Positions 1 through 8,843 of a stretch of DNA of 32,184 nt are shown piece after piece. The notes under the pieces were generated by a model that was not told where the DNA came from, made no database searches, and was given only the letters and a program-made list of their open reading frames with translations. The translations under genes were made by a program, and so were the position numbers. Positions within the stretch are counted from its first letter, which is position 1. The number at the start of each line of letters is the position of its first letter. This stretch comes from JBCCSZ01 sp039199225 (GTDB lineage Bacteria; Bacteroidota; Bacteroidia; Chitinophagales; Saprospiraceae): the NCBI GenBank assembly GCA_039199225.1, contig JBCCSZ010000047.1, positions 1-32,184 on the forward strand. Reading direction: 5' to 3'.

Positions 1-38
1 CTTCCGACAGCTTTACAAACAGCCAATTGTCATTTACC

Positions 39-815
39 TTACCTAGCTCTTAGGTATACATTGTTATAGGTTGCCTTAGCGATTAGCGTACCGCCACCAC
101 CATTTATGTTGGCCTTAATGCGGCCCGTTCCAAACCGGCCTTCGTCGAAATCCTGCACATCCAGTTCCATGTCCGTGAAAATTTCACCGTAATCAGTTTC
201 CAAATCCACTTGTGCATCAGAAGATTTTGGCAAGTGAATATCGACAAAGCTGTAGGTAGAGGTCAGCTTGATTTTGTCGGAAGGGCTGATCTTTTCAAAT
301 ATGGCCTCAACCGATCCATAGGTATTGCGTATCTCCAAAGGTGCTGATACGTTTTCGATGGCAATGTTGCCATAGGTTGAATGTACTTCGGTCGCCATCT
401 TTCTCGGTATAAATACTTCCAACTCAACATCTGTGTATACTCCGGAGGAATAACCCTTTTTTCCCTTTATTTCTTCTTTCGTATCATAAAAAACCCGCTT
501 GCCGTCAATTTCTTCCCAATACATTTTTGGAATGTTCTTAATATCTGGAATGTCAAAAGAGACGATGAGTTTATCGTTTTTATACTTCGCTTCAATTTTG
601 TAAGAATCATTGTTTTTACCATCGTTGATGATGACTTTCCCTTTGATGAATACGCGATCTTGATCCCAGCTTTGAATTTTTAGATCGCCATATTCGACCT
701 GAAGGTCAATGCTTTGTGTATTCTTTAGTGGAATTGATTTTTCAAAATCGGCCTGAGCAAAAGCCACAGAGATACTGGCCAAGACGGCAAGCGCCAGGCA
801 AAAAAACGCTTTCAT
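39..815 (-). CDS. Secreted DUF4097-like beta-strand repeat protein (second copy)
   Basis: A 258-residue exported protein of unknown biochemical role. The chosen start gives a clean signal peptide (MKAFFCLALAV..., cleavage near VAFAQ-A); an in-frame ATG 45 bases upstream adds a His/Ser-rich stretch ahead of the signal and is unlikely. The mature part is strand-rich with repeating Tyr-Gly elements (VEYGDLKI, STYGNIAI, NTYGSVEA, TDYGEIF), as in DUF4097/adhesin-like right-handed beta-solenoids. It ends TYNNVYLRAR, close to the TYQNIYLRKKK end of the neighbouring gene, so the two are paralogues of identical length. It is the last visible gene of the sigma/anti-sigma operon, 57 bases after the first copy. 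Its place suggests a cell-surface or periplasmic target of that sigma factor (inference). Confidence 0.8.
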   Translation of the reverse strand: MKAFFCLALAVLASISVAFAQADFEKSIPLKNTQSIDLQVEYGDLKIQSWDQDRVFIKGKVIINDGKNNDSYKIEAKYKNDKLIVSFDIPDIKNIPKMYWEEIDGKRVFYDTKEEIKGKKGYSSGVYTDVELEVFIPRKMATEVHSTYGNIAIENVSAPLEIRNTYGSVEAIFEKISPSDKIKLTSTYSFVDIHLPKSSDAQVDLETDYGEIFTDMELDVQDFDEGRFGTGRIKANINGGGGTLIAKATYNNVYLRAR

Positions 816-872
816 AATCAAATGGTTTGAAGAGTGGAAAGAATGGAAGTGGCCTTCCAATGTCAGTGATTG

Positions 873-1649
873 TTACTTTTTCTTGCGCAAATAGATGTTT
901 TGATAAGTAGAGCTAAGGTCCAAGAAGGTTCCACCACCATTAATGGTACCAGTGATCTTGCTGGAGCTCAGTTTGTGGAGGTCGCCTTCGGAAGACTCTT
1001 GCTTCAAATCAAAATCGGTGTACATTTCACCATAGGTGGATTGGAGTTTGACATTGGCCTTTGCAGTGGCTGGTAAACTGATGTCGATCAATTGATAGAC
1101 AGAATACAGCTTGATCGGTTGATCTTTGGGGAGCCGGTCGTAGATTGCTTCGATTTTGCCATAGACCGTACTGACTGCCACGGGGCCGGAAACATTTTCG
1201 AGATAGATCGAATTGTAGTTTGCAGATACCTCAATCTCATTGGGCAGGCTGTGGAAATTAATCTTTCCGCCATTGTTGCTCGAATGTTTGTATTCGATAC
1301 TGACGCCGGGAGGTACCTTGACCAAATAGCGTTTGCTCTTTTTAGAGATGCTGCTGATGCTTAGTTTATCTCCTTCCTTATGGGCATGCAATCCAATATT
1401 GGTATTATCGACCTTGCCGGAGGCGCTGATGGCCCGCAGCCCCTTGGCTCTTTCGGGAAGCTTGTAATCTGCATCTTCATGCAAGATGATCACTTCATTG
1501 CCCGAGTGAGCTTCGAAAGTCACTTTGCTGACTCCATCAAAGAGCAACTTTCCACTGCTCATACTAACTTTGTATTCTTGTCCCTGTACTGTTGGAAGGA
1601 AACTTCCCAGGCACAAGGCCAGCATAAAAAAATGGCTGATGATTTTCAT
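873..1649 (-). CDS. Secreted DUF4097-like beta-strand repeat protein (first copy)
   Basis: A 258-residue exported protein. Residues 1-24 form a signal peptide (MKIISHFFMLALCLGSFLPTVQGQ). The remainder is predicted beta-rich, with repeated turns such as SANYNSIYLENVSG, STVYGKIEAI and QSTYGEMYTDF, matching the Tyr-Gly-containing rungs of DUF4097-like solenoids. It starts only 18 bases after the anti-sigma stop, consistent with one transcript. The second copy follows at once and shares the C-terminal TYxNxYLRxx motif. Proteins of this type often sit downstream of ECF sigma/anti-sigma pairs in Bacteroidota; their molecular function is not known. No catalytic motif is visible. Confidence 0.8.
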   Translation of the reverse strand: MKIISHFFMLALCLGSFLPTVQGQEYKVSMSSGKLLFDGVSKVTFEAHSGNEVIILHEDADYKLPERAKGLRAISASGKVDNTNIGLHAHKEGDKLSISSISKKSKRYLVKVPPGVSIEYKHSSNNGGKINFHSLPNEIEVSANYNSIYLENVSGPVAVSTVYGKIEAIYDRLPKDQPIKLYSVYQLIDISLPATAKANVKLQSTYGEMYTDFDLKQESSEGDLHKLSSSKITGTINGGGTFLDLSSTYQNIYLRKKK

Positions 1650-1667
1650 TTCATTAGATTTAAAAGT

Positions 1668-2453
1668 TTAACTAATCTTGAACAAGCCGATTTGAGCTTC
1701 TTCTTTTACTTTTTCGAAAGTGTCGCTTTTTTCAATCAATTCCTGAAGTATGGGAATGGCTTGCCTTTCGCGCATCTCTATCAAGGCATGGATCAAGGCA
1801 ATTTGTACAATCGGATTTTTCTGCTGACCCAAGGAAGCGACCAGTGCAGCTCGCACCTGTAGCTCGCTGCTCAACAGCAGTAAGGCATCCATTGCTGCCA
1901 AGCGAACATTGACACTTTCGTCTGTATTTAAGGTCTTGAGTAAAGCTTCTGCGATTTCTCTATCGCCAGATGGCAAATTATAGGTTTGATTCACCGCTTT
2001 GATTCGGCCACTGGTTGATTGCTGGTGCAACATTTCCAATACCAGCTTCTTGGTCTGTTCCATTTCTCGTTTTAGATTCGAGATTTCCTCTTGGCCATTG
2101 TAGTGGTTTGACAGGAAATAGCCTCCTCCGGCACCTAAAATGAGCAGTGCAACGGCAGCTGCAATCTGTCTGTAGTAGGAAAAACGTGAGCGACGGGTCT
2201 TGGCCCTTGCTTTGGTCGTATCGGGTGTCGTATGCTGGTCTAACATCTGGTAAAAGGCTTCATCTACCTTTGGGGATGGGCTTGGCTCCGAAAGACTTCC
2301 GAATCCTTCTGTCAATACCCTTAGTTGTTCGAACAGTGCTTGCAATTCAGTTGACTGTTCGAGCTGAGCTTCCACCTCTTGGCGCTGAGCCTCTGTCAAT
2401 CCGCCATCGATGTAATCCAGCAACCTATTTTCCCAGTAATTATCCTGCTTCAT
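1668..2453 (-). CDS. Membrane anti-sigma factor with C-terminal HEAT-like repeats
   Basis: A 261-residue probable anti-sigma factor. Residues 1-50 (NRLLDYIDGGLTEAQRQEVE...) resemble the short cytoplasmic anti-sigma helix bundle, but without the Cys/His zinc motif of ZAS proteins. A basic stretch (KARAKTRRSRF) precedes one membrane helix near residues 95-115 (AAAVALLILGAGGGYFL). A coiled-coil follows (NLKREMEQTKKLVLEMLHQQ), then about 100 residues of HEAT-like helical pairs (ESVNVRLAAMDALLLL, NPIVQIALIHALIEM, AIPILQELIE). The start codon overlaps the sigma stop as ATGA, so translation is coupled. The repeats would lie outside the cytoplasm and could sense a protein partner (inference). Confidence 0.82.
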   Translation of the reverse strand: MKQDNYWENRLLDYIDGGLTEAQRQEVEAQLEQSTELQALFEQLRVLTEGFGSLSEPSPSPKVDEAFYQMLDQHTTPDTTKARAKTRRSRFSYYRQIAAAVALLILGAGGGYFLSNHYNGQEEISNLKREMEQTKKLVLEMLHQQSTSGRIKAVNQTYNLPSGDREIAEALLKTLNTDESVNVRLAAMDALLLLSSELQVRAALVASLGQQKNPIVQIALIHALIEMRERQAIPILQELIEKSDTFEKVKEEAQIGLFKIS

Positions 2454-3028
2454 AAGGTATCGATTTTAAAAAACAAGCGTCGCAACTGTTGGATAGCCCG
2501 ATAGACTTTCAGCTTTACGGCCCCTTCCGAACAACCGATGATGCGGCCGACTTCCTCGTATTTCAGCTTTTGGTAGCGAGTGAGCAGCAATACCTCCCGG
2601 TACGCTGGTGTCAACATGGCCAGTGCTTTCTCCAGATTTTGCAATTGTTCCCGATGCTCAATTTGTGCTAAAACCGAAGTTTGAAGTACAGGGATTTGAT
2701 TCTGCTCAGTCAGTGGTTGCAATATTTTCTTTTGATGCCTGAAATGATCAAAATGTACGTTGCGTGCAATCTGAAACAGCCAAGACCTAAAGCTGTACTC
2801 CTTGTTGTAGCTCTTCCGATAGCGTATGATGCGTTCAAAGACCGTTTGAGTAAAATCATCGCTGAGCCCTTGGTTGTACGTCAGCCGAAAGAAAAAACCA
2901 TAGATGGGCTTTTTGTACCGCTCAAACAAAACGGATAGCTGTCGAAGGTTACCGCTCTGTACCCTGGACATAATTTCTTCATCTGACACGGATGGCCTGT
3001 GCTTACCTATGAGAGTATCTTCTTTCAC
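2450..3028 (-). CDS. ECF-type RNA polymerase sigma factor
   Basis: A 192-residue sigma-70 family factor of the extracytoplasmic function group. Region 2 is visible at about residues 30-100 (LSVLFERYKKPIYGFFFRLTYN, DDFTQTVFERIIR, FRSWLFQIARNVHFDHFR) and region 4 at about 130-185 (LTPAYREVLLLTRYQKLKYEEVGRIIGCSEGAVKLKVYRAIQQL). The start used here is GTG, because no in-frame ATG exists upstream before a stop; the first ATG, at 2966-2968 (MSRVQSG), is a possible shorter start but would remove residues usual in this family. The gene overlaps the anti-sigma gene by four bases and heads an operon with two secreted proteins. Autoregulation is likely from family knowledge, but I see no clear promoter. 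Confidence 0.93.
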   Translation of the reverse strand: MKEDTLIGKHRPSVSDEEIMSRVQSGNLRQLSVLFERYKKPIYGFFFRLTYNQGLSDDFTQTVFERIIRYRKSYNKEYSFRSWLFQIARNVHFDHFRHQKKILQPLTEQNQIPVLQTSVLAQIEHREQLQNLEKALAMLTPAYREVLLLTRYQKLKYEEVGRIIGCSEGAVKLKVYRAIQQLRRLFFKIDTL

Positions 3029-3120
3029 GAACCTGCAATTGCATGTGGTGTTCGAAAGGGTTACTACACCATCGAGGGATGGTTACGGTATAAGCTAAAA
3101 AAAAATTTAAAAGGTAGATG

Positions 3121-3152
3121 TAACAGCAGCCAAAAGCGAGGCTACTCTGTTA
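3121..3152 (-). terminator. Hairpin at the end of the lipoprotein gene
   Basis: On the minus strand TAACAG plus AGCC pairs with GGCT plus CTGTTA around an 8-base loop, and the stop codon of the lipoprotein lies in the left arm. A run of nine T (plus-strand A run near 3100-3108) follows about 13 bases later. The T tract is further away than in a classical terminator. It may separate the lipoprotein from the sigma operon transcribed in the same direction. Confidence 0.4.
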
Positions 3153-3897
3153 GACGTTCTTCTTTCAGACGTTCGCTGAGTTGTACCAGTTGCTCCATGG
3201 GATAACGGTCGGCCAGTTGGTATTCTAAAATCAAATCGGGAGAAATTTCCTTGCGGTAATAGATCAATCCAACATTCCTGGCGTAGAACTCAACGCCATT
3301 ATATTGGAGTTCCTGAAAACCTTCTTGCTCTGTTTCTATTAATTCTTTAGTTGCAAAGGCAACGCATTCATAGGACTGTCCGTCAATAGTATAGGTTGTA
3401 TCTCCCAAAAAGTGGCGATTTCGGATATGAGTCGTTTTCATATCTGCTTGCATGGGATCGGTCCACTGCAGGCGAGAAAGGAAGATGCTACCAATCTGAG
3501 ATACTTGAAAAGGAAAGCCATTGGCTACTTCTATGCTTACAGGAACCGTCAATAGGGAATCTCGCTGGTTGTATTCATATAGAAAATAGTCGCGCAGCAA
3601 AGTGCCGTTTTCCACAATGCGCTCACTGTAAAACTGTTTGACATCGAATTTGTAATTGTAATATTGACCCGTAAGTACCAATAGGCTATCTTGATCAAAG
3701 CTTCTGTAATACCAATATTCTGGTGTTAATTGGTTGTTGCCGACGGGCTGGTATTCATAGGCAACTCCTTCGTACAGCTGGTCGATGGGAAAATAATAGG
3801 GCCGAATATCCCGAGAAGTATCAGACTCACAAGAGAAAAAGCACAAAGATGTGATCAGTGCCGTAAAACCGTATAAGACAGAAGTGCGTTTTATCAT
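3142..3897 (-). CDS. Lipoprotein of unknown function
   Basis: A 251-residue protein with a type II signal peptide: basic start (MIKR), a hydrophobic core and a lipobox-like FFSC with Cys23 as the lipidation site. The mature protein is rich in aromatic residues and alternating polar positions, suggesting a beta-sandwich or barrel fold (EYWYYRSFDQDSLLVLTGQYY). No catalytic motif is recognised. It stands alone, transcribed away from secA and followed by a hairpin before the sigma operon. Similar orphan lipoproteins are common in Bacteroidota genomes; I cannot assign a function. Confidence 0.8.
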   Translation of the reverse strand: MIKRTSVLYGFTALITSLCFFSCESDTSRDIRPYYFPIDQLYEGVAYEYQPVGNNQLTPEYWYYRSFDQDSLLVLTGQYYNYKFDVKQFYSERIVENGTLLRDYFLYEYNQRDSLLTVPVSIEVANGFPFQVSQIGSIFLSRLQWTDPMQADMKTTHIRNRHFLGDTTYTIDGQSYECVAFATKELIETEQEGFQELQYNGVEFYARNVGLIYYRKEISPDLILEYQLADRYPMEQLVQLSERLKEERLTE

Positions 3898-4206
3898 CAG
3901 AATAGGTCAGATTTTCATACGATGGTTAAGGCAATATGCCATATTGTCGTAAAAAATAGGGTAAATCCGGCTTGGTACAAAATATGCTCCTAAGGAGCAA
4001 TGACAAGCCGAATGATAAACGTTTAAATTTAAAGCCTGTTTAAAAATAGGGCTGCTTAAAAACAATTGACAGTCATCAGGCAGTAAAATTTAGGCAAGCT
4101 CTTATATCTTTGTTAGATCGTAGCCAATACTCGTCGCTGCGAATATTTGTTTCATCAGATAGGTCTGGTTTCTACACGCCGGTCCAATCTTAATACATGC
4201 CAGATC
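3898..4206. other. Divergent intergenic region upstream of secA
   Basis: This 309-base gap lies between the minus-strand lipoprotein and secA. It holds a nested inverted repeat (outer arms 3968-3974 and 4004-4010, inner arms 3986-3990 and 3994-3998), a 12-base AT palindrome TTTAAATTTAAA at 4022-4033, and the probable secA -7 box at 4105-4112. No open frame in it looks coding. Confidence 0.6.
4105..4112 (+). promoter_or_regulatory. Probable secA promoter -7 box (TATCTTTG)
   Basis: TATCTTTG matches the Bacteroidota primary sigma -7 consensus TAnnTTTG perfectly. Transcription would start near 4117-4120, giving a leader of about 90 bases. No convincing TTG -33 box is seen 19-21 bases upstream. 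The box supports the start at 4207 and leaves room for the ATG at 4147 as an alternative. Confidence 0.55.
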
Positions 4207-7200
4207 ATGCTCGATTTCATTACCAAATCACTCGGTAAGATTTTCGGTACAAAATACGATCGCGACATCGCCTCTTACATGCCGATGGTTCGCCTAATCA
4301 ATGAAGAATTTGAAAACCTCAAGGGGTTGAGCCACGATGAACTTCGAAACAAAACCCTCGACTTTCGCAAGCGCATCAGCGAACACCTCAATGGAATCGA
4401 TGAGGACATTAAGACCATCACCCAAAATGCGATAGAAGAAGAGGACTTTACCGAAAAGGAAGCGCTCTTCCAGCAGGTGGATGAGCTGAAAAAAGAGCGT
4501 GACAAGCATCTCGAAGACATTCTCAAAGAGCTACTGCCCGAGGCTTTTGCCGTTGTCAAAGAAACAGCCCGGCGTTTCATGGAGAATGAAACCCTGGAGG
4601 TCACAGCAACCGATCACGATCGCGACATTGCGACTTCCAACAGCTATGTCATCATCAATGGCGACAAGGCGACCTGGAAGAATACCTGGACGGCTGCCGG
4701 CGGGGAAATCACCTGGAATATGGTGCATTACGACGTACAGCTCATCGGTGGAATGACCCTCCACGATGGGAAGATTGCTGAAATGGCAACGGGGGAAGGA
4801 AAGACATTGGTAGCAACCCTGCCTGCCTACCTCAACGGTTTGTCCGGTCAAGGGGTACACGTCATCACTGTGAACGACTACCTGGCCCGACGGGATAGTG
4901 AGTGGGTAGGACCCATCTTCGAGTTTCTCTTCCTAACTGTCGATTGCATCGACAAACATCGCCCGCACTCCGGCACTCGAAAAAAGGCTTATGAGTGCGA
5001 CATTACCTATGGAACAAACAATGAATTTGGCTTTGATTACTTGAGAGATAATATGGTGCGCTCCACAGACGAGATCGTCCAAGGTAAGCACCACTTTGCC
5101 ATGATCGATGAGGTGGATTCTGTCCTGATCGATGATGCCAGGACGCCTTTGATCATTTCTGGTCCGGTACCCGCTGGGGCAGAGGAGCAAGAATATATGG
5201 CCTTGAAGCCAGATGTCGAAAAGTTGATCGCTGCCCAACGCAAGCTGGCAACCGATTTTCTGGCAGAAGCTAAAAGGGCCTTCAAGGAGGGCAAGCGTGG
5301 TCATGACGAGGGGCAAGCAGGGATGTCATTGCTTCGCGCACACCGGGCATTGCCCAAATACCGCCCACTGATTAAGTTTCTCAGTGAGGAAGGTGTAAAA
5401 GTTATGATGCAAAAAGCAGAGGATTTCTACATGCAGGAGCAATCCAAGAATATGCACATCGTAGACGAGGCACTGCTTTTTACCATTGAAGAAAAAACCA
5501 GAAATGTCGAGCTGACAGAAAAGGGTGCAGAATTCTTGTCCAAAGGCAAGAACGACAACAATTTCTTTGTCATGCCAGACATCGCTACGGAAATGCACGA
5601 CATTGACGAGCGAGACATGCCAGAGGATGAGAAGTCAGAAGCCAAGCAAAATCTGGTTCAAGACTTTGCCGTAAAATCCAAACGCCTGCATGCAATGAGC
5701 CAATTGCTGAAGGCTTACACTCTTTTCGTACGCGACGAAGAATATGTGGTGATGGAAGGGCAGGTCAAAATCGTCGATGAACAAACAGGTCGTATGATGG
5801 AAGGCCGCCGTTATTCCGACGGTCTGCACCAAGCCCTGGAAGCCAAGGAAAATGTCAAAGTAGGTGACATCACCCAAACATACGCAACGGTTACTTTGCA
5901 GAACTACTTCCGGATGTACCACAAACTCTCTGGTATGACCGGTACAGCCGAAACCGAGGCAGGTGAATTCTGGGAAATCTACAAATTGGATGTGGTCGTC
6001 ATTCCAACCAACCGACCCATCGTTCGGGACGACCGAGAGGACAAGGTCTACAAAACTTCCCGGGAGAAATTCAATGCTGTCATCGACGAGATTGTTGAAT
6101 TGAGTAAGGCGGGCCGACCAGTGTTGGTGGGTACGACATCCGTAGATGTTTCTGAGAAATTGAGTCGAATGCTGAAACTCAGAGGCATCAACCACAATGT
6201 ATTGAATGCCAAGCAGCACCAGCGTGAAGCGGAGATTGTGGCAGAGGCCGGAAAGCCTGGAAAGGTGACCATTGCGACCAACATGGCTGGTCGTGGTACC
6301 GATATTAAGCTGGGAGATGGCGTGAAATCAGCAGGTGGTTTGGCAATCATCGGTACAGAACGCCACGACTCTCGTCGGGTAGATCGCCAGCTGCGCGGTC
6401 GTGCCGGTCGTCAGGGAGACCCCGGAAGCTCTCAGTTTTACGTTTCATTGGAAGACAACTTGATGCGACTGTTCCAATCCGAGCGGATCGCTAAGTTGAT
6501 GGATAAAATGGGTCTTCAGGAAGGAGAAGTTATTCAACACTCCATGGTGACCAAGTCCATTGAGCGCGCTCAGAAGAAGGTGGAAGAAAACAACTTCGGG
6601 ATACGGAAGCGACTCTTGGAGTACGATGATGTAATGAACATCCAGCGAGAGGCCATCTACAAAAAGCGGGACAATGCGCTTTCGGGCGAGCGCCTATCGG
6701 TAGATTTGCACAATATGTTCATGAGCCTGATTGAAAACCTCGTGGTGGCCTATCGCTCTCGCAGTGATTACGCCTCTTTCCGTCAGGAGTCTTTACGCCT
6801 GCTCGGCTTGGACCCCAAGATAGACGGAGGAGCTTTCCAAGATGGTAAGGAAGAAGAGCTGATCCAGGAATTCCAGCAGCAATTCCTAGAATTCTACGAG
6901 ATGAAGAGCGACCGTTTGGGTGAAGTATTGCTCCCGGTTATCAAGGGCGTCTATGAAAACGAAGGGCATCGCTACAAGCGCATTGCCATTCCATTCACCG
7001 ATGGTCAGTCCAATCCACTCCCGATTTCAGCTGATCTGAAAGAAGCGGTGGACAGCAAGGGAAGCTCCGTTATGAAAGATATTGAGAAGGCAGTGGCCTT
7101 ATCGGTTATCGACGACTCCTGGAAGGAACACTTGCGTTCCATGGACGAACTTAAGGAGTCCTCTCAGGCTGCTTCTTTTGAGCAGAAAGACCCACTGGTT

Positions 7201-7524
7201 GTCTACAAGATGGAAGCTTATGAGCTTTTCGAAAACCTGATATACAATGTCAATGAGAAGGTGACGGGCCATTTGTCCAAGGGAACGGTCTACTTCTCGG
7301 ATGGAAGCAGTGTTACAGAATACCGGGAGCAAAAGACGGATTTGAGTCGGACACAGACCAACCGCCGGGAAGAGCAGCAGGCGGCTGCTCGGGCAGCTGC
7401 CGAAGGAGTCAGTCGCAAACGCAGCAAACCGCAGACATTCAAGCGCTCCGATCCTAAGGTAGGAAGAAATGCTCCTTGCCCTTGTGGCAGTGGCAAAAAA
7501 TACAAACACTGTCACGGGAAGTAA
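4207..7524 (+). CDS. secA: Preprotein translocase ATPase SecA
   Basis: The motor that drives unfolded secretory proteins through SecYEG; essential and peripheral to the inner membrane. The product is 1105 residues from the ATG at 4207 (MLDFITKSLGKIFGTKYDRD), which matches the family N-terminus; a 20-residue longer frame from 4147 has no family support. Walker A is MATGEGKT at about residues 193-200, motif II is MIDEVDSVLIDDARTPLIISGP (split here by position, near 300-320), and the second motor domain has TNMAGRGTDIKLG and QLRGRAGRQGDPG. The tail has the zinc motif CPCGSGKKYKHCH that binds SecB/phospholipid in relatives. Compared with E. coli (901 residues), about 90 extra residues precede Walker A and more lie after motif II, typical of Bacteroidota. 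Confidence 0.98.
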   Translation: MLDFITKSLGKIFGTKYDRDIASYMPMVRLINEEFENLKGLSHDELRNKTLDFRKRISEHLNGIDEDIKTITQNAIEEEDFTEKEALFQQVDELKKERDKHLEDILKELLPEAFAVVKETARRFMENETLEVTATDHDRDIATSNSYVIINGDKATWKNTWTAAGGEITWNMVHYDVQLIGGMTLHDGKIAEMATGEGKTLVATLPAYLNGLSGQGVHVITVNDYLARRDSEWVGPIFEFLFLTVDCIDKHRPHSGTRKKAYECDITYGTNNEFGFDYLRDNMVRSTDEIVQGKHHFAMIDEVDSVLIDDARTPLIISGPVPAGAEEQEYMALKPDVEKLIAAQRKLATDFLAEAKRAFKEGKRGHDEGQAGMSLLRAHRALPKYRPLIKFLSEEGVKVMMQKAEDFYMQEQSKNMHIVDEALLFTIEEKTRNVELTEKGAEFLSKGKNDNNFFVMPDIATEMHDIDERDMPEDEKSEAKQNLVQDFAVKSKRLHAMSQLLKAYTLFVRDEEYVVMEGQVKIVDEQTGRMMEGRRYSDGLHQALEAKENVKVGDITQTYATVTLQNYFRMYHKLSGMTGTAETEAGEFWEIYKLDVVVIPTNRPIVRDDREDKVYKTSREKFNAVIDEIVELSKAGRPVLVGTTSVDVSEKLSRMLKLRGINHNVLNAKQHQREAEIVAEAGKPGKVTIATNMAGRGTDIKLGDGVKSAGGLAIIGTERHDSRRVDRQLRGRAGRQGDPGSSQFYVSLEDNLMRLFQSERIAKLMDKMGLQEGEVIQHSMVTKSIERAQKKVEENNFGIRKRLLEYDDVMNIQREAIYKKRDNALSGERLSVDLHNMFMSLIENLVVAYRSRSDYASFRQESLRLLGLDPKIDGGAFQDGKEEELIQEFQQQFLEFYEMKSDRLGEVLLPVIKGVYENEGHRYKRIAIPFTDGQSNPLPISADLKEAVDSKGSSVMKDIEKAVALSVIDDSWKEHLRSMDELKESSQAASFEQKDPLVVYKMEAYELFENLIYNVNEKVTGHLSKGTVYFSDGSSVTEYREQKTDLSRTQTNRREEQQAAARAAAEGVSRKRSKPQTFKRSDPKVGRNAPCPCGSGKKYKHCHGK

Positions 7525-7715
7525 GATGCTACAGGCAGCATTGCTGAAAGGTGATTTTTAAATTTTGATGGTCTTACAAACCATTGAACAACAGCTGTTT
7601 ACAATTGTATTTGGTTGTTTGACCATAAAATAAATCATCAAAAAGACGGCATGGTAACCTAAATTGACCTTTTTGGTTTATCTTGCGGATGGAGCATCCC
7701 TGAAAAATACTTTAG

Positions 7716-8375
7716 ATGAACATTGCGAGTTTAATTGACCATACGATTCTACGTCCTGATTGTACGCTGGAGAATATAAAGCAGATTTGTAAAGAAGCTG
7801 AAGAATTTGCCTTTCGAGCAGTCTGTGTACCACCCTATTTTGTGCCGGTAGCTGCCAGAATTCTCAAAGACAGCCCTGTAAAGGTGGCCACGGTTATTGG
7901 CTTTCCCATGGGGTATTGCACAACGGCCGCCAAAGTAGAGGAAATAAAGCGGGCTATGAACGACGGTGTGGATGAACTGGATGTAGTAATCAACATAGCC
8001 GCATTGAAAAACAAGGATTACAGTTATTTGCGAAATGATATAGACAGTACGACCCGAGCCGTACACTTGAGGGGAAAAACCATCAAGTTGATCTTGGAGA
8101 CGGGTTTGCTGACAAAAGCGGAGATAGAGCGCTTGTGTAGCATCAGCCAGGAAGTTGGTGTTGACTTTGTAAAGACATCGACAGGACTCAACGGAGAGGG
8201 TGCATCCATCGAGGTGGTAACCCAGCTCAGGTCCTTGCTTCCCCCAAAAATCAAGATAAAAGCCTCTGGTGGTATACGTACCCACGAACAGGCTCACCAA
8301 CTCATTGAAGTAGGTGCCGATCGATTGGGAACTTCTGCTAGTATTCAGATTATCCAGGGTAGCACGCCAGCCTAG
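7716..8375 (+). CDS. deoC: Deoxyribose-phosphate aldolase
   Basis: A 219-residue class I aldolase that cleaves 2-deoxyribose 5-phosphate to acetaldehyde and glyceraldehyde 3-phosphate in deoxynucleoside breakdown. The Schiff-base lysine is Lys153 in VDFVKTSTG, the catalytic lysine partner is Lys182 in IKASGGIRT, and the conserved Asp89 lies in DELDVVINIAAL. Length and start (MNIASLIDHTILRPD) fit the short bacterial DeoC type. The other deo genes are absent here; it is instead followed 39 bases later by a SPOR protein and then rodA, probably on one transcript. An imperfect -7-like TATCTTGC lies at 7679-7686, not strong enough to list as a promoter. Confidence 0.96.
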   Translation: MNIASLIDHTILRPDCTLENIKQICKEAEEFAFRAVCVPPYFVPVAARILKDSPVKVATVIGFPMGYCTTAAKVEEIKRAMNDGVDELDVVINIAALKNKDYSYLRNDIDSTTRAVHLRGKTIKLILETGLLTKAEIERLCSISQEVGVDFVKTSTGLNGEGASIEVVTQLRSLLPPKIKIKASGGIRTHEQAHQLIEVGADRLGTSASIQIIQGSTPA

Positions 8376-8414
8376 CAGCTATCATATATCAAATTCGTTC
8401 AAACAGTGTTGGAT

Positions 8415-8813
8415 ATGAAATCATTTTTGTGCTTACTTCTCGTCGTTGCAACGGTTTCCTTCTCAAAGGCTCAAGCAGTCGTTGTAAAAGAAGACCCACA
8501 AATCAGTCGAATGATGGAGCGCATGATTGAGATCAACCGAAACCAAAATCAGGTGGAAGGCTGGCGCATCCAGATTTTGGCTACAACAGATCGCCGTAAA
8601 ATGGAAGATGCCAAGAGCCGTTTCCTGGCCAATTATCCCCAACTGGCTGTCAACTGGATACACGCCAAGCCCTTTTACAAGCTTAGGGCTGGTGCTTTTA
8701 CTTCTCGCCTGGATGCCATCCGATTGCTACACGAATTGAAAAGAGACTACCCAAGCGCATATCCTGCCAAGGACAATAACATTGAACCCAGAGAATTGAT
8801 CGGCGGTTTATAG
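8415..8813 (+). CDS. Secreted SPOR-domain protein
   Basis: A 132-residue exported protein. The ATG at 8415 starts a signal peptide (MKSFLCLLLVVATVSFSKAQ); a GTG three codons upstream is possible but less likely. Residues from about 45 to 115 form a SPOR domain (GWRIQILATTDRRKMEDAKSR, FYKLRAGAFTSRLDAIRLLHEL), a fold known to bind glycan strands lacking stem peptides at division sites. It lies 30 bases ahead of rodA, so a link to peptidoglycan growth is plausible. The small, single-domain form without a membrane anchor is common in Bacteroidota. Confidence 0.85.
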   Translation: MKSFLCLLLVVATVSFSKAQAVVVKEDPQISRMMERMIEINRNQNQVEGWRIQILATTDRRKMEDAKSRFLANYPQLAVNWIHAKPFYKLRAGAFTSRLDAIRLLHELKRDYPSAYPAKDNNIEPRELIGGL

Positions 8814-8843
8814 CCAGTTGATTTTCCTTCTAAAAGAGGCTGA

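Noticed and set aside
3608..3616. A single TTTTCCACA DnaA-box match
   Set aside because: It is isolated and inside the lipoprotein coding region, as expected by chance.
4147..4206. Twenty-codon upstream extension of secA
   Set aside because: The extra residues have no family support; MLDFITKSLGKIFGTK at 4207 is the conserved N-terminus.
7555..7715. Possible promoter of deoC
   Set aside because: Only imperfect boxes (TATCTTGC at 7679, TGTATTTG near 7606) without a properly spaced TTG were seen.
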